From positions 1 to 13,049 of the forward strand of contig JNEM01011324.1 in NCBI GenBank assembly GCA_000697335.1: a stretch of DNA of 13,049 nt. The letters are read 5' to 3'. This document shows, piece by piece, positions 10,071 to 13,049 of this stretch; positions within the stretch are counted from its first letter, which is position 1; every line of letters starts with the position of its first letter. The notes below the pieces were generated by a model that did no database searches, was not told where the DNA came from, and worked only from the letters and a program-made list of their open reading frames with translations. The position numbers and the translations under genes were made by a program. The stretch comes from Conidiobolus incongruus B7586 (taxonomy: Eukaryota > Entomophthoromycota > Entomophthoromycetes > Entomophthorales > Conidiobolaceae).

Positions 10071-10939
10071 CAGGATAAATTAATTATCATTAAAAATTCT
10101 AATATCGAAGTATAAGATTCTTGGCTAGTTTTATCAATCCCAAGCGAAAAGTTTGTTTTAATGGATTATTGAATCACAACTGAAAAGGTTCTTAAAAGCA
10201 AATCAGAAGATATATTACGGTGTCATATTACCAAATTTGTATATAACCATATCAATATATATATCTTTTCGCATAATACTAATATTTTTATAATCATCGA
10301 ATAGTGAAAAGAATAATAATTAAACTTTAAAATTATTTTAGTTGAAATTTTCAACATTTTTTTAATACTAATATTAAATAAATTGATTATTATTAAGTTT
10401 ATTTTAATGAATAAGAAAAATTGATTACTTTTTTTTCTTATGTCCGATATTAAAATCACTTTAATTGAAATTTTTTTTCAAAGTTTGATTGACCTAAATA
10501 TGGAATTAACTGGTAATTTGTTTTTTATTATAAATTTAGAAAGGTATGCTAATCCAATCACCAATCACTTTAAAGTAATATTAATATGATGTAAAATGAT
10601 GTAAATTCAACAACTATCTCAATATATAAAATAAATTTATATTAAAATAATAGTAATTCAAATTTAATGAAATATTATAATATTATAATAATATAATATT
10701 TATTCATAATCAAAATTTTTAACATTCAATCAAATAATTATACATGGCTAAATAAACTAATTTCACTTTTCTTTGCATTTCTTAAAATTAATATAAACAA
10801 GTACCTCATAAATTTAATTAAAATAAAAAAACTTAAGATATTTATTTTAATTAATCAGTTCTGTCATCTTATAATTAATGTGCTTTTTAATCTATCTAAT
10901 CAGCTTATTTTTAAAAGATAATATCTAAGATAAATTAAT
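10071..10939. other. AT-rich gene-free region
   Basis: No gene is supported. The only long open stretch, on the minus strand at 10223-10459, encodes an I/K/L/N-rich peptide that is what random AT-rich DNA gives. The 3' UTR and polyadenylation site of the upstream gene must lie at the left end, but I see no decisive signal. The 5' limit of the retroelement fossil to the right is not visible. Confidence 0.65.
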
Positions 10940-11700
10940 TAATTCAAGAAATGAAATTGAGATTAGAAATAATAATCGACGAAATTGTTACATTATAGTT
11001 AAATTAACTTTTATCTCTTAAATATACCTCTCTATTAGTGTTGTAATCACGACATCTTCCTTGTGTAAGTAATCTCATGTATAAATCCCATTTGAATTGG
11101 TAGAACTTGAAAATTATTTCGGATTTAACTCCTTTAATAATAGGTGAAATATCAAAGGTATGTGATGTTTTATCCAGACAAACTTAAGTAAATAAAAAAA
11201 TATTAACAATTTTGAGAAGCAAAGGGTTTATATTAATTTTGAATAAAATTATTATATTTATACCCTTTTGTATCAACTAAGCTTTGATTAGTAATGAATT
11301 TGATATTGTTTAGTATGAAATTCTCATTGTTTAATGCGATCTTCTACTGAGTATGGTAAAGTGGAGTAATATTTCGATTAATGAATACTATACTCCATTA
11401 TATTAATATTAAAACTCAATTTCTGATAACACAGACTGAACAAAAGAATATATTAATTGCTTGTTATATTTCGGAATTAATAAGCACATTATATATTACA
11501 ATAGTAAAGTTTTTATCAACATCTTATCAAAAATTTTATATACTATCCATATTCACATGTAATGTTAAATATGATTCTATTCAAATTATCCAAGATTGTT
11601 ATAATTTGCATTTAATCAAAAATAAAATTTCTCAATTCATATTATATATTTAGTTAATATGGGAAAGTATATAGATATTGAAATTTCCTTTATTAATTTA
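10940..11700 (+). mobile_element. Ty1/copia-type retroelement fossil, pol 3' part
   Basis: This is a broken remnant of a Ty1/copia (Pseudoviridae-type) LTR retroelement in plus orientation. The clearest part is 11360-11653, whose translation follows the copia RNase H domain: an SG-x-IFRL block, a TE motif followed by an ISELI block (copia elements read TEAEYIA...ELIWL) and an IQII block followed by a histidine (copia DNQSAI...H.KHI). Upstream, similarity to the connection segment with its RPDLT block is visible near 11085-11190, at the spacing from RNase H usual in this family. Weaker similarity to the end of the reverse transcriptase reaches to about 10940. Similarity continues to about 11690 on the right. 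Integrase, protease and gag were not found, and the intact Zn2Cys6 gene lies where they would be, so the copy is 5'-truncated. LTRs were not recognised. It carries many breaks and has drifted to the local AT-rich composition, so it is old. Confidence 0.75.
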
Positions 11701-11708
11701 ATATTTAA

Positions 11709-11893
11709 TTATCTGCATTTCATGGTCATCTTTTCCAACAATAGATCAAATCGTTCACGCAAGGCATATTTGTAAACCTTAATAATTAATTAGCCATTGC
11801 CAGCTGTGGACTCGATATTGACTTAGCATCATCACAAATATCCTCACCACTTAATAATAGCCCTATTTTTATTATGGTAAGATTTTTTTCCAT
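11709..11893 (-). other. Less AT-rich island with small minus-strand ORFs
   Basis: Hand counts give about 30-35% G+C for 11761-11880, roughly double the surroundings. On the minus strand a 35-codon ORF runs from an ATG at 11891-11893 to a stop at 11786-11788 (it contains IKIGLLLSGEDICDD). A second coding-like stretch with a charged, helix-forming composition (ALRERFDLLLEKM) lies at about 11709-11777. I recognise no family. It could be the remnant of a host gene or of a mobile element inserted next to the copia fossil. It is not a complete gene. Confidence 0.4.
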
Positions 11894-13049
11894 AGATCTG
11901 TTATTAGATGGATTTGGATGGTGTTAATTGGAAAGATCCAAAAATTATTAATAATGATTTAATATATAGCGTGTAGATTATAATATAAATAATCACAGAG
12001 GTGTATAATTGCTTTTTTAATTTTCTATCGATAATTAAAAACTTATTTTTGTTTATAATCATCAAATAATTTGAATGACCAGTTTCTCTTTAATATTTGC
12101 TAACTTACATTAAATTAAAAACAATTATCTACATTTATTTTTAAATTGATTATTAGTTGAACATCTACTTTGATATTCTGATTGGATATATTGCCTATCA
12201 CTCATTATTTTTGATATTCAATGAATAATTCTAAAATTTTGCATTTGGTACTATAGGATTACATTTACTAATTACAAGCATATCTTACACCCGATAATAT
12301 TGAAGGCGATATGTAACCACTTAAAATTTAAATTCAATATTTATTTATATTTTGTTATTTGGCATTTTAAATTTGTTTTATTTAATTATCCAAAAATATT
12401 TTGATAATCAAAATGTAAATTTTGAGGATTTTTTAAGTAAATTAATATTAACCTCAATTTAAACATAATAATATTAGTAATCATGTTAATAAATTATTTA
12501 AAATGTATTTATAATCAAAAATTAAAAATCATGATATTTTATATTATTTATTCAATCAATATGATTTTGAAAATTATAATTATCAATTTACTGTAAGTAG
12601 AATAAACAAATAAATAGATTAGGAGGACTAATTTTGAAATTTGGTTAATGATAATTTGATAATTTTAAATTGATTAAGTACTTATATCTTAAAACTTATT
12701 CAATAACTCTAAATTAGCACAAAAGATGATATCATATTTATCATTTTATATTATAATTTATTTCAAAATACTACCTAAAACATCCTTTAGAATAATGACT
12801 ATTATTTCAATCAATTCTAAATATAAATTGGAATTAAATATAATAATGCATATTTTATTAAATTAATATGAATGTTTTATAAATTAATTAACAACATTAT
12901 TATTTTGAATATATCTGTTTATATTTATAATTATTAATATTTATATTATCAATTGTTAAATTCATTAGAGCGTATTTATTCTAATCATATTATCGATAAA
13001 TTAACTTTAAAAAATATAATATAAGAATAGCCTAATAATCCTCTGATAT
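11894..13049. other. AT-rich gene-free region
   Basis: No gene, RNA or clear repeat is visible to the end of the window. Composition returns to roughly 10-20% G+C, with stops frequent in all frames. A 3' LTR of the neighbouring copia fossil would be expected near the left end of this stretch, but I found no repeat partner for it by eye. Confidence 0.7.

Noticed and set aside
10223-10459. 78-codon minus-strand open frame
   Set aside because: The peptide is almost only I, K, L, N, F and S, as expected from random AT-rich sequence. It has no domain and no compositional contrast with its surroundings.

Overview
The window reads as nuclear DNA of a very AT-rich fungus. Three things point that way: one clear Zn2Cys6 binuclear-cluster protein (a family almost confined to fungi), a decayed Ty1/copia-type retroelement, and long gene-free stretches at roughly 10-20% G+C by hand count. 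The single confident gene stands out at about 40% G+C with no introns. The short basic RKRGPK-type linker after the zinc cluster and the absence of a recognisable middle-homology region remind me of short Zn2Cys6 proteins of early-diverging fungi. Genus and phylum cannot be decided from this sequence.

Layout. 1-4281: AT-rich, no gene seen. 4282-about 4640: a compositional island (about 37-41% G+C) in two blocks split by a roughly 64-base AT-rich segment with GT...AG ends. It carries several tightly packed stem-loops and has no long open frame. It is either a decayed two-exon gene or a structured RNA, and I could not identify it. About 4690-8500: AT-rich, no gene seen, with small coding-like scraps. 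About 8500-8846: promoter and leader, with a TATAWAWR match, a pyrimidine-rich tract and a short upstream ORF overlapping the main start. 8847-9989: the Zn2Cys6 regulator gene (380 aa). 9990-10070: an AAT/AAC repeat that continues the gene's own frame as a poly-asparagine tail beyond the stop. 10071-about 10940: AT-rich, empty. About 10940-11700: fossil of a Ty1/copia element (end of reverse transcriptase, connection, RNase H), plus strand, clearly broken. About 11709-11893: a second less AT-rich island with small minus-strand open stretches of unknown origin. 11894-13049: AT-rich, no gene seen.

The working content is therefore one regulatory gene in a large AT-rich, repeat-decay type landscape. 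The regulator probably acts in the nucleus. Its targets cannot be inferred because no neighbouring structural genes are present. The points most worth a second look are the unexplained island at 4282-4640, the overlapping upstream ORF, and the in-frame poly-Asn tail after the stop.
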